Shown here: positions 43,372 to 52,058 of the stretch, in pieces
How the letters are laid out: each line of letters begins with the position of its first letter
How positions within the stretch are numbered: position 1 is the first letter of the stretch
Origin: Spirochaetota bacterium
GTDB lineage: Bacteria > Spirochaetota > UBA4802 > JAFGJZ01
NCBI GenBank assembly: GCA_027858855.1
Contig: JAQIBV010000030.1
Coordinates: forward strand, 62,001 to 126,000
Direction: 5' to 3'
Length of the DNA stretch: 64,000 bases
The notes under the pieces: generated by a model
Told to the model about the DNA's origin: nothing
Databases searched by the model: none
The model's input: only the letters and a program-made list of their open reading frames with translations
Translations under genes and position numbers: made by a program

Positions 43372-44517
43372 CTACTTGTTATATTCCGTAATAAAATCTT
43401 TTATACCATCACCAACACTCTTTGCTACCCGATCCTGAAACTTACCCTTAATCAGCAATCCTCGTTCCTTTTTGTTCGTGATATACCCAGCTTCCACCAG
43501 TACTGCCGGCATCAGAGCGCCGCGTAAAACAAAAAAATCCGCTTTTTTAACACCGCGCGATTTTGTCTCTTTTAAGTTTTTTTTCATGCGGTTCTGGATC
43601 TTACCGGCAAGAAGTGCACTCTCTTTCTGAATCTGCGTCGTCAGCATCAGCGCTTCTATATATTCTACATCCTGGTAGGGTTTGTGTTTGTTAGACTCTA
43701 GTACAACAACATTATTTTCCAGGGCAGCGGTTGCGCGAGACTCCTCATTCGTTGCGTTTTGAGAGAGATAGTAGTTTTCAAAACCGTTACTGCGTGAAGA
43801 GATTGATGCATTTACGTGCATGCTTATAAAAAGGCCGTTTGTTCCCTTTTTTAATTTACGGTTTGCAATCTCGGTTCGTTTACCCAGTTCAATAAAGATG
43901 TCTTTTTCACGTGTCATGATGACTTCCACACCTCTGAGGTTTTTTTCCAGATATTTTTTAACCTTTTTTGATATGGTAAGGGTCAGGTCTTTTTCTCTTA
44001 CCTTGTGTCCGATGGCACCGGGGTCTTTGCCACCGTGTCCAGGGTCAATAATTATGAAGGCTATCTTCTCTTTTGCCGGAGAAACGGGAACAAGGTTGGC
44101 TACCGGATCATCGGCAGGAGTGCTCTTTTTATTCAGGCTGTAGTGGTTTCGGCTAAGCTTAAGGTTAAATTCCGGAAAGAAGGCGGCACTCATCTCTTTA
44201 AAGAAGAGTGATGGAATAAAGACCTCGCCGTTTTTTCGCATTACAGGGTATGAGCTCATGTATATGCGACCGTCGATAACATAGGCTGCATAACCACTCT
44301 GAAAAACGGCAAAGTGGTGCTTATGGTACAGCTTTCCTCTCTGTGAAATTACATCAAAAGTTTGATTTATTCCTGTTTTAGTTGCTATATCATAGAGTGA
44401 GATATATTTTTTCCCGTCAATGGAGTACTCTCTTACTGAAAAGTTGAGAGAGGTTCCAAAAAGGGTCAATGAAACTGTCAGAAGCAGCAGGGGTATGATT
44501 ATTGTCCTTAATCTCAT
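43372..44517 (-). CDS. amiC: exported N-acetylmuramoyl-L-alanine amidase (Amidase_3)
   Basis: 381 residues with a signal peptide (about 22). An N-terminal domain resembling the copper-amine-oxidase-like repeat of stalk proteins precedes the catalytic domain at about 150-375. The catalytic domain has IIIDPGHGGKDPGAIG (zinc His), EKDLTLTISKKV (Glu), ISMHVNAS (His) and AVLVEAGYITNKKE (catalytic Glu). It cleaves the MurNAc-Ala bond of periplasmic peptidoglycan and helps daughter-cell separation. There is an atypical short stretch at its end (DGIKDFITEYNK). Confidence 0.92.
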   Translation of the reverse strand: MRLRTIIIPLLLLTVSLTLFGTSLNFSVREYSIDGKKYISLYDIATKTGINQTFDVISQRGKLYHKHHFAVFQSGYAAYVIDGRIYMSSYPVMRKNGEVFIPSLFFKEMSAAFFPEFNLKLSRNHYSLNKKSTPADDPVANLVPVSPAKEKIAFIIIDPGHGGKDPGAIGHKVREKDLTLTISKKVKKYLEKNLRGVEVIMTREKDIFIELGKRTEIANRKLKKGTNGLFISMHVNASISSRSNGFENYYLSQNATNEESRATAALENNVVVLESNKHKPYQDVEYIEALMLTTQIQKESALLAGKIQNRMKKNLKETKSRGVKKADFFVLRGALMPAVLVEAGYITNKKERGLLIKGKFQDRVAKSVGDGIKDFITEYNK

Positions 44518-44633
44518 GGTTTATTGAGTACGGTAATCGATAGAATAGTCAAGTTTTTCTTGCTGCTCGTATTTAAAAAGCAAATTAGTGCATAAGTTAG
44601 TCAGGTTTGTCTATTTGCGGTTCGGGAGGAGGT

Positions 44634-45905
44634 ATGGAGCATTTTTCTACAATTATAATTGGTTCTGGACCGGCAGGTCTTGGGGCGGCCTTTCATCTGC
44701 TTGAAAAGGGGGGTGTCTCTGTTCTGCTGCTTGAGAAGAGTTCAATTTCATCCGGAGGGCTTCGGAATGATTGTAAACAGAATTATACCTATCCGGTAGG
44801 GTTTCCCGAGCAGTTGTGGAGTCATAGCGAAGCTGAGGAGTCTCTTCGTGAGGTGCGACGCTATCTTGAGCCGTCCATTGTGAAAAAGGGTGACATTGAA
44901 ATCTACCGAAAGAGGGCTTTCGCTATGGGGGTAGAGCTTCTGGATATAGAGCAGTCACATGTGGGCACGGACAAGGCGCCGGCGCTGATTAATTCGCTTA
45001 TAAAAAGGCTGGTGGATGGTGGTGTGGATGTGCGTTTGAAAACGGAGGTTCACTCCATTAATTACGAGCATCGTATGGTTGTTCTTGATGGAGGAGATCA
45101 GATCTCTTTCGATAATGTGATAGTTGCACCGGGGCGTTCGGGGTTTCGCTGGCTGCAACAAGTGATGGATGAAAACGGAGTAAGCTTCACCGATAACAGT
45201 GTTGATATAGGTATTCGTGTTGAGTGCACCGCCAATAACTTTTCTATTGTGAAGGATTACTATGATCCAAAGTTTCTTTTCCCATATAAGGTTCGCAGCT
45301 TCTGCACAAATTCGGGTGCGGCCCATGTTGTCCGCGAAAAGTATGAGTACTACTACTCTGTAAACGGACATTCTCTCTCGTCGAAACGGTCACCGAATAA
45401 TCTTGTAAATTTCGCATTACTAAAAACCATAGAGCTTACAGACCCAGTTGCAAGCGGTCAGCATTTTGCACAAATACTGGGGCAAATGGCTATGCAGTTA
45501 TCAGGGGGCGTTCCGATGATGCAGAGGGTTGGCGACTTGAGGCTTGGCAAACGCTCAACGCGACAAACCTTCAACAATGATCTTTACAATTTCGAACCGA
45601 CTCTTGCTGGTTCGACTCCCGGTGATCTGTCGCTTGCTATTCCCGCTAAAATTTTGCGCCATATCTGGAACTCTCTTAAGATGCTTGATACGATAATTCC
45701 CGGAGTGCTTCACCCCTCAACTATACTCTATTATCCAGAGATCAAGACCTATGCCAATAAGCCCGCATTTATTAATCGCTGGTTTGAGGTTCTACCCAGT
45801 TTTTTTATGGTCGGAGATGGTGCCGGAACAAGCCGAGGAATAACCGCGGCCTGGTGTTCAGGTATTCGTGCAGCACAAAGAGTGATTGAAACTTTCGGCA
45901 ATTGA
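44634..45905 (+). CDS. FAD-dependent dehydrogenase (COG2509-like)
   Basis: About 423 residues. The N-terminal Rossmann signature is IIGSGPAGLGAAFHLLEKG, then SGGLRNDCKQNYTYPVGFP. The central ALINSLIKRLVDGGVDVRL and FDNVIVAPGRSGFRWLQQVM, followed by DIGIRVE, are typical of COG2509, with a C-terminal VGDGAGTSRGITAAWCSGIRAA FAD-binding end. The reaction is uncharacterised. I chose ATG 44634 next to GGGAGGAGG; a frame beginning with TTG at 44607 lacks a ribosome site. It converges on the PHP-glycosyltransferase gene. Confidence 0.85.
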   Translation: MEHFSTIIIGSGPAGLGAAFHLLEKGGVSVLLLEKSSISSGGLRNDCKQNYTYPVGFPEQLWSHSEAEESLREVRRYLEPSIVKKGDIEIYRKRAFAMGVELLDIEQSHVGTDKAPALINSLIKRLVDGGVDVRLKTEVHSINYEHRMVVLDGGDQISFDNVIVAPGRSGFRWLQQVMDENGVSFTDNSVDIGIRVECTANNFSIVKDYYDPKFLFPYKVRSFCTNSGAAHVVREKYEYYYSVNGHSLSSKRSPNNLVNFALLKTIELTDPVASGQHFAQILGQMAMQLSGGVPMMQRVGDLRLGKRSTRQTFNNDLYNFEPTLAGSTPGDLSLAIPAKILRHIWNSLKMLDTIIPGVLHPSTILYYPEIKTYANKPAFINRWFEVLPSFFMVGDGAGTSRGITAAWCSGIRAAQRVIETFGN

Positions 45906-45928
45906 AGCTGAACCAGTGTGTTCTACTG

Positions 45929-48604
45929 CTACTGGCTGACCGGAAGGTCGATATTGGCAAGCAGTTTGTCGAAAATATCTATTGAGTTATAATCCAGGGC
46001 ACGTTTTTGTGCAGCTATGCTGAACTTCTTCCACAGAGCGGGTGAGTTCAGAAAGGAGGCTGCAAAGTCTGCCATCTGGTTTTTATTTGTTGCCAGAAAA
46101 CCGCATGAGTCATGATTGATAATATCTTTCGGCCCTTTGGTGCTGTATGAAATAACCGGTGTGCCGCAGCTTAGTGCCTCAAGCACAACACAGCCGAATG
46201 TGTCGAAAATTGAAGGTAGTATCATAAGGTCCGCAGAGGAGTAGATCTCGGGTAGTTTGTCGTGATCAACCCATCCTAAAAAGAGTGCATCGGGTATCAG
46301 TTTCTGTAGCTTTTTTTCTTCAGGGCCGGTTCCGGCCAGCACAAGCTTTACGCCGGGTACCGTTTTACTGATTCGTTTGTAGATGGCTGGTAGTTCTGTT
46401 GCCCCTTTTTCGTGGCTTATTCTTCCGGTAAATAGAAGCACCGGGGTATCTTCTGAAACATTAAATAGCTTCTTCTTTGAACTTTTCTTTGGTTTATAGC
46501 CACTGTCAACCCAGTGCGCAGTCTGGTGTACGTTTTCTTGAGGAATACCCATCGCCTTAGATGTAAGCCATTTCTGCTGATCGCTGTTTAAAACAAATAT
46601 TTCATCATACTCTTTGTAGAAGGCTCGCAAAATTCGTCGCATACGACTTTGAGCCGAAGAGCTAAGGTTCAGTACTTTTTGTCCGAAGGTAGTCCAGTCT
46701 GTATGAACATAAAAATAGGCGGGTATGGAGTAGGCTTTTTTCAGGAAAAGACTGGCCACTCCCATGAACCCTTCGGTCGAGCACATCAGTCTGTCGTATT
46801 CGTTCTCTTTCACAATTTGATGAATCTGTAAAAGGTTGGGTATGCGTAATGGTTGATGCTGGTAAAATGGCAGAACGAATTCGGCTTTTGGAGGTACAAC
46901 AATAAGGTTCTTTCCCGATTTCAGAGTTGAACTGCATGTGAGTATGTCAATGGGAAGATCCCGTCGGCGTATCTCTTCAAGAATGGATTTTAGCACAATG
47001 GCTACTCCATTTTTGTCTTCAAAGGTGTCGGTAAGCCATAACATTCTTTTTGGATGCCTGCATTCGCCCGTAGCCTCTGCAAAGGCGTTCAGAAGAGGGC
47101 GGGTGTTATAAAGAACACGGGCGCTAGCGAAGGTTGCCGCAGTAATTACTGCAGAGGCAAGCATCGGAAATGAAAGACCGTCCAGAAATTTACCAAGTTT
47201 GAATGGTTGCTGAGACTTTTTTTTCTGCTGTAGTTTATAGCGAATCATGCCTCGAATGGTACTTCCCTCTTCAAAAAGCAATCTTAGCTGTGATGGTATA
47301 TCCATATCGACGATTGTCTGGCTGAGGTCTTCATCCCTAATTTGGGGCATGTTCTTGAGTTTTACCTGTACCCGGCTGATCAGAAGATCGGTCAGTAGGT
47401 TGTAAATGTTTTCAACACTTGATTTATAGAGTAGTGGTTGGTCGGCATGTGGTTTGTTCTTTATACCGGCAATGGTGGATGCCTCGTCAAAAATAGAGCT
47501 GTAGTCTTTGGGAATAATGAGCTTTGCAAGAGATCTTGGTTTTTTACCCAGAAAGCATTTGTGGAATGTCTTTATAAAACTGGTTGTCAGCTTATGCCTT
47601 TGCAGTTCAAGAAAGCCGTTTGTCATAATCATTGCGATCAGCTTGTCTTTGGTGTCACCTTTATGGAAAAGGATTCTCATTAAACCTGGATCCTCCAGAT
47701 TGATGCCAATCTGGCAGAAGTAGTCGATGAAGGCCATCGTCATTTTTTCGCTGTCGTGTGTATTTCCGTAAAGAGCGGTTCGCCCCCCTCTTATTGCTTC
47801 AAGAGCCAAATCCGCCCGGCTTCTGTTTTTTAAACGCTCATTAAGCTCGGGAACATGGAGCAGTGTTCCCGTCTGTCCCGCAAAAAGCCCCATGTGAGAA
47901 TCTGAACCACCCATGCGATATTTAGTATAGGGGTCAGCAAGAAAAGATGTGGGCGACAGCTTGTGTTTCTTTGCGAACAGGTCTATTTTTTCCGGTGTCA
48001 GAGAGTCGAGCCAGTGATGGACAAGTATGTTTTGCCAAGTATCTCTTTGGCCGTTTATTATTTCAAAACGTTGAAAAACAACAGCCAGTTTCTCGAAAAG
48101 ATCCATGGATGGTAGTGATTTTTTTCTGTAATGAAATAGAGGGTGAGCCCAGGTAGTTGGGATATCGTGACTGACCGCATATTCCTGAAATTTATAGAGA
48201 TTGGAGCGGTATTTTTCGAGTGTAACTTCCTGTTCGGGAGTAAAACCGTAGGCCAGAACGTGTATTTTGCTACCGAAATCGGGGACGGTTACCGTAAATT
48301 CGGCACCGGTTAAGATATCGTAGCCTGCATCTCGCAATTCGTAACAACTGCGAGCATTATTGTGATTCGTTACTGTAAAAGCTGTTGCTCCGTTGGATTT
48401 TAGTATTTCCTGCAGGGTTTCGGGTTTTAGCCAGGTTTCAGGTATATCCAGTATGCGACCTAAGAGTTCATCGGGTTGATTGCTGTTTTTATCATGGCAA
48501 TGAAGATCAATTTTTAATATCTCATTTTCCGGGTATCTTCCGGCTTCTTCTTTAAAAAAATTATTTAATTCGTTTTTTAAGTCTTCGTGAAAATTGCTGC
48601 TCAT
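45929..48604 (-). CDS. PHP-domain / GT4 glycosyltransferase fusion
   Basis: About 891 residues. Residues 30-290 form a PHP phosphoesterase fold with metal ligands IDLHCH, TNHNNAR, GAEFTV, WAHPL and GGSDSH all present. A roughly 200-residue helical linker follows, with one hydrophobic stretch (GLSFPMLASAVITAA). Residues about 540-880 are a GT-B family 4 glycosyltransferase with FTGRISHEKG, AGTGPEEK and SIFDTFGCVVLEALSCGTPVIS (the E-x7-E motif). The start at 48604 has GGAGG; an in-frame GTG at 48628 is earlier but without a site. The fusion suggests a dual enzyme making and trimming a phospho- or glycolipid; this is inference. Confidence 0.85.
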   Translation of the reverse strand: MSSNFHEDLKNELNNFFKEEAGRYPENEILKIDLHCHDKNSNQPDELLGRILDIPETWLKPETLQEILKSNGATAFTVTNHNNARSCYELRDAGYDILTGAEFTVTVPDFGSKIHVLAYGFTPEQEVTLEKYRSNLYKFQEYAVSHDIPTTWAHPLFHYRKKSLPSMDLFEKLAVVFQRFEIINGQRDTWQNILVHHWLDSLTPEKIDLFAKKHKLSPTSFLADPYTKYRMGGSDSHMGLFAGQTGTLLHVPELNERLKNRSRADLALEAIRGGRTALYGNTHDSEKMTMAFIDYFCQIGINLEDPGLMRILFHKGDTKDKLIAMIMTNGFLELQRHKLTTSFIKTFHKCFLGKKPRSLAKLIIPKDYSSIFDEASTIAGIKNKPHADQPLLYKSSVENIYNLLTDLLISRVQVKLKNMPQIRDEDLSQTIVDMDIPSQLRLLFEEGSTIRGMIRYKLQQKKKSQQPFKLGKFLDGLSFPMLASAVITAATFASARVLYNTRPLLNAFAEATGECRHPKRMLWLTDTFEDKNGVAIVLKSILEEIRRRDLPIDILTCSSTLKSGKNLIVVPPKAEFVLPFYQHQPLRIPNLLQIHQIVKENEYDRLMCSTEGFMGVASLFLKKAYSIPAYFYVHTDWTTFGQKVLNLSSSAQSRMRRILRAFYKEYDEIFVLNSDQQKWLTSKAMGIPQENVHQTAHWVDSGYKPKKSSKKKLFNVSEDTPVLLFTGRISHEKGATELPAIYKRISKTVPGVKLVLAGTGPEEKKLQKLIPDALFLGWVDHDKLPEIYSSADLMILPSIFDTFGCVVLEALSCGTPVISYSTKGPKDIINHDSCGFLATNKNQMADFAASFLNSPALWKKFSIAAQKRALDYNSIDIFDKLLANIDLPVSQ

Positions 48605-48628
48605 TGATCCTCCGGTTAAACTGGTCAC

Positions 48629-49016
48629 TTATTTCTGTTAGGAATTTTTAAAACCGCAGAGTAAGTATACAGAACGGTGCCATAAGGCCAGTCTGCATAC
48701 AGAATCTTAAAAATGAATACATTGCTTAAATATAGTAAATATAACAAAAATGTAAAGAGAATATTAAGTTTTTACATGAGACTTGTCAAATGAATATAAA
48801 CATTAATACAAGTCTCGAGATTAAGTCAAGATTTTTGAAGTTTTCTATTGTCAGAAAGGCTCACGAAAATATGATGTACCTATTTAAGAGTTGTGAACAC
48901 TCTGCAAATATTTTTCAGGTTTTGGGTATAATCGGCATGTTGGACATTTTGCAAAAGATTTGATTTATTAATAATCCGGCAATTTTTGTCAGATGTTGGA
49001 AATATAGGGAGGACTA
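48629..49016. other. gene-free AT-rich stretch with hairpin
   Basis: No coding frame of note. It holds the inverted repeat GAGACTTGT (48778-48786) / ACAAGTCTC (48808-48816) with a 21-base loop, and a TATAAT at 48927-48932 about 85 bases before the SET gene, which may be its -10. No matching -35 is evident. Confidence 0.5.
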
Positions 49017-49313
49017 ATGAAGAAAACTTTAAGGGTAGCTTCGAGTGATATCCATGGCAAAGGGCTTTTTTCTACAGTAAAAATTGAAGAGGGAACAGTA
49101 ATTGGTGTCTGTGAAACGACCCCCAGCCAGGGGCGAACCAATTATACCCTTCATATTGATGATGAGGCGGTAGAAATTCTGTGCTGTTTGAAATATATTA
49201 ACCATAACTCAGATCCGAATGTAGCCTATTACGACGACCTTTCGGTTGTGGCACTGCGAGATATTGAACCCGGTGAAGAACTCACCCACGATTATGGTGA
49301 TGACTGGGCCTAG
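49017..49313 (+). CDS. minimal SET-domain protein (putative lysine methyltransferase)
   Basis: 98 residues, little more than a bare SET core. HGKGLFSTVKIEEGTVIG at residues 13-30 is the N-SET strand, INHNSDPNVAYY at 61-72 matches the NHxxxPN cofactor motif, and ELTHDYG at 88-94 matches ELxxDY. A tandem of the two motifs forms the SAM-binding pseudoknot. The N-terminal basic segment is short and no pre-SET zinc domain is visible. Related standalone bacterial SET proteins are common but poorly characterised. GGAGG precedes ATG 49017. Confidence 0.85.
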   Translation: MKKTLRVASSDIHGKGLFSTVKIEEGTVIGVCETTPSQGRTNYTLHIDDEAVEILCCLKYINHNSDPNVAYYDDLSVVALRDIEPGEELTHDYGDDWA

Positions 49314-49404
49314 AAAAAATGGAACCAATACTGCTACTTAAGGGTCAAACAGTAAATCAAAAAGGATACCTGCATTACAGGCAGAAGTATCGAAGGGAGT
49401 TGTT

Positions 49405-49809
49405 ATGAATAAATTTAAAATAGCAGTAGTATTTGCGTCTCTGTTTATTGCCATAGGGGGGCTGTCTGCAACAGGTTTTGAGGATTGCCCGGCGGATGGA
49501 TCGGGTCGCATGGGACGCGGTGGTTTCGGACATGGTGGTTTCGGGCGGATGATTCATCTTCGCGAAGAGTTGAATCTGAGCGAGGCACAGTACACCGAGC
49601 TGAAAGCAATTGAAGAGAAGTATGCTGAAGAGCGTTATAAAAACCGGGGCGACAGAACGAAGATGAGAGAGCTTTTTGATGCACAGCGTGATGAAGTTTA
49701 TGACCTTCTTGATGCAAAACAGCGGGCAAGGTTTGAAGAGTTACTTTCCGAAAATCGATCTCGAGGTCGTGGTTCAAGGTCGAAGCGAAGATTCTTTGAT
49801 TCAGAGTAG
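49405..49809 (+). CDS. Spy/CpxP-like periplasmic protein
   Basis: 134 residues with a signal peptide (about 22, ending LSATG), a Gly/Arg-rich linker (GRMGRGGFGHGGFGRM) and a helical domain. Two LTxxQ-type repeats are visible: LNLSEAQYTELKAIEEKY and the LLDAKQRARFEELL segment. This is the pattern of Spy/CpxP/ZraP envelope chaperones. The C-terminal Arg/Ser tail (RGRGSRSKRR) is basic. It may hold metal or unfolded proteins in the periplasm. GAAGGGAG precedes the ATG. Confidence 0.75.
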   Translation: MNKFKIAVVFASLFIAIGGLSATGFEDCPADGSGRMGRGGFGHGGFGRMIHLREELNLSEAQYTELKAIEEKYAEERYKNRGDRTKMRELFDAQRDEVYDLLDAKQRARFEELLSENRSRGRGSRSKRRFFDSE

Positions 49810-49817
49810 CAATAAAT

Positions 49818-49862
49818 ACAGGGCGGGTAAAAAATAGTAGTTGAATTTCCTGCCTGCCCTGT
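49818..49862 (+). terminator. possible hairpin after the Spy-like gene
   Basis: ACAGGGC (49818-49824) and GCCCTGT (49856-49862) are paired around a 31-base loop, with no U-run. Only a weak terminator candidate. Confidence 0.3.
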
Positions 49863-49906
49863 AAACTCAAGTCAGGTCTCGATTTTTTTTTACGAATGGG
49901 TGCGGG

Positions 49907-51067
49907 GTGAGAGTAATTAAGAAAAACAGGTTCAGATGCCTTTTTCTGTTATTGAATTTACTCATATTTTTGATGAGTATAACTGCTATATTTGCTGTGG
50001 ATAAAGCTGCTTCTGCAAGCCCTGTTACACGTCACGCCGCTGGGTTCGATGAACTGTATAAAAACCATGACTATAAAGCGCTTCTTTCTACGTCTAATGG
50101 AACGTACTATTCATACATCGTTCTCCTTTTTAATGAAAACCCTCATTTTATAAACATCCTTATGGATCTCACCATTACTACTGAGTCAAATGTCTCATTT
50201 GAGAAGCTTTATCTTCTATATTTAAATCGTAATAAAGAGCTTCCCTTTTATTCCCTTGCTAAACAGCTTCACCGGCTTTACAGGAATCCAGGCAGTTTTG
50301 ATGATGCCACACTTAGAGAAATGGAAAAAAAGCTCGAGAGCTACGACATTGTCTTGCGGTTTGTAAATATTGCCCAGGGACTTACACTCGACTACTGTAT
50401 CTATGGCCGAAAAGAGGTGGTGAAAGAGTTCCATCCATTTCTTGAAAACGATCAGCAGATCTATAATATTATCCCTACTATCTATTATGATGAATTTTTC
50501 AGCAGTAACTCTACATTTTATCGTGATCTGATATACATAGATGGAAATGAAGTTAAAAATGATTATAACATAGCCCTTCTTGTTAAAAAGAGTGCTGCAT
50601 TGAAGGGGTTCTACTACATTGGTTCCGAGGTTACTCCTGATATTCAGTTCTGTCTAATGAATGCTGCTCTCGACTCCGGGGATCTAGAGAAACGGATTGA
50701 GCGTGTCTTTATCGTTCATGAGTTGACACATAAAATAGTAAATAATAATTATAAATATTACAACTCTATCATTGAAGAGGAGCTTGCCATTGCAAGCACA
50801 ATGTTTGTAGACCCCTATCTCGGGTTGTCGGCTCTTTACAGTTATCTTAACTATTATCGATACAGCCCACATCGCATTGCCGCATTAAAGTTTATAAAAT
50901 TTAGTTCACGCAGCCTTGGTCGCCCGACTATGGCCTATAATCCGTCAGAGCTTAAAGATGTGTCTCCTGATGCGTTAAAACTTCTGGCTCAGAACTATTT
51001 TGCTGAACGTATGGAGCTTGTTAAAAAAAAGGTAATAAATCCTAAACGGCAGCCCTCTTTACCCTGA
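49907..51067 (+). CDS. putative exported zinc metallopeptidase, family not recognised
   Basis: 386 residues starting with GTG (no strong ribosome site). The N-terminal hydrophobic segment (LLLNLLIFLMSITAIFA) is a signal peptide or anchor. The main domain has VHELTHKIV near residue 270, an HExxH zinc motif with a third ligand possibly in the IIEEELAIAS helix about 20 residues later (gluzincin-like). No other marks are clear. It may be a peptidase of the periplasm or surface. It stands alone. Confidence 0.55.
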   Translation: MRVIKKNRFRCLFLLLNLLIFLMSITAIFAVDKAASASPVTRHAAGFDELYKNHDYKALLSTSNGTYYSYIVLLFNENPHFINILMDLTITTESNVSFEKLYLLYLNRNKELPFYSLAKQLHRLYRNPGSFDDATLREMEKKLESYDIVLRFVNIAQGLTLDYCIYGRKEVVKEFHPFLENDQQIYNIIPTIYYDEFFSSNSTFYRDLIYIDGNEVKNDYNIALLVKKSAALKGFYYIGSEVTPDIQFCLMNAALDSGDLEKRIERVFIVHELTHKIVNNNYKYYNSIIEEELAIASTMFVDPYLGLSALYSYLNYYRYSPHRIAALKFIKFSSRSLGRPTMAYNPSELKDVSPDALKLLAQNYFAERMELVKKKVINPKRQPSLP

Positions 51068-51212
51068 TACTCTCTTATTTTGTTCGAGTATTTCCAGGGT
51101 TAGTTTTAATCCCTTAGTATATCTCCTTTGAATGAACGCGAGGTTGTTTTAGCTGGTTTGCTTTTATGCTGGAGCCGGTTGCAATTTCTTGCGAGTTTTT
51201 GCAGGAAGATGG

Positions 51213-51263
51213 TTGACAATATATTTATTATTTTCTATATTAACTACTATGGTAGTTAATATA
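51213..51263 (+). promoter_or_regulatory. trmB promoter overlapping a 28-bp palindrome and the start codon
   Basis: TTGACA at 51213-51218, a 17-base spacer and TATATT at 51236-51241 give a near-consensus promoter. The perfect inverted repeat TATATTAACTAC-TATG-GTAGTTAATATA (51236-51263) covers the -10 box, the predicted start near 51248 and the ATG at 51249. This suggests autoregulation and a leaderless mRNA. Confidence 0.75.
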
Positions 51264-52058
51264 GTTAAACAGATGCAAAAGCTTGGTTTCACTGAATATG
51301 AGTCGCGCAGTTATGCAGCGCTTCTTGAAGAAAATCCGGTTACTGCCTATGAACTCAGTAAGCGGTCGGGAATCCCTTCGTCCAAAATTTACGAGGTGTT
51401 GGGGCGTCTGCTCGAAAAGGAGATGGCCTTCGAGCTTCAAGAGGTCAAAGGAAAGCGGTATATTCCCGTTCAACCTGAACGCTTCATGAAAAATTATTCC
51501 AATCGAGTTAAGAAGACGCTGGGGGGGCTTGAACGTGATTTTTCACGATTAAATGGGCCGCCAAATGTGTCCTATATTATTAACTGTGACTCCTTCGAAG
51601 ATCTGATTCGCAGGTCAGAGCAGTTGATTGCATCCGCCCAGTCAAGTTTTCTCGTTTCTGGTTGGACTGATGAAATATCTCATTTTTCAGAATTGCTCAG
51701 TTCGCGCGCAGGTGAGGGTGTTAAGCTTGCTGTTGTCCATTTTGGTAAAATTGACTTACCCGGAGTCTGCTGTTATGAACATCCGGTTGAGGATATCCTT
51801 TATCGAGAAAAGGGTGGGCGTGGGCTAGTTATGGTTGTCGATTCGCTTGAGGCGATTACTGCGACAATTTTTGAGGATGGCAGCATAGAGGCGGCGTGGA
51901 GCCGTAATAGCGGATTTGTTTCGATGGCGGATGATTATATACGTCACGACATCTATATATTAAAAGTTGTGCGACATTTTGGCAAAAAAATGGGTAAAAC
52001 ATTCGGCAGCCGGTACGCGATGCTACGTAATGTTTTCAGTGATGAGGTGATATCATGA
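51249..52058 (+). CDS. TrmB-family transcriptional regulator
   Basis: About 269 residues. The N-terminal winged helix is MQKLGFTEYESRSYAALLEENPVTAYELSKRSGIPSSKIYEVLGRLLEKEMAF, followed by a TrmB C-terminal sensor domain with SSFLVSGWTDEIS and a DSLEAITATIF segment. TrmB proteins bind sugars or other small ligands in archaea and bacteria. I chose ATG 51249, where the family starts; an earlier TTG at 51189 lies upstream of the promoter -10. No ribosome site precedes it, as expected for a leaderless gene. Its stop overlaps the aminotransferase start (ATGA). Confidence 0.85.
   Translation: MVVNIVKQMQKLGFTEYESRSYAALLEENPVTAYELSKRSGIPSSKIYEVLGRLLEKEMAFELQEVKGKRYIPVQPERFMKNYSNRVKKTLGGLERDFSRLNGPPNVSYIINCDSFEDLIRRSEQLIASAQSSFLVSGWTDEISHFSELLSSRAGEGVKLAVVHFGKIDLPGVCCYEHPVEDILYREKGGRGLVMVVDSLEAITATIFEDGSIEAAWSRNSGFVSMADDYIRHDIYILKVVRHFGKKMGKTFGSRYAMLRNVFSDEVIS

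Noticed and set aside
43253-43438. Plus-strand frame of 61 codons overlapping the amidase end
   Set aside because: Runs into the convergent amidase gene and has no start signal; the 43093 frame is the better choice.
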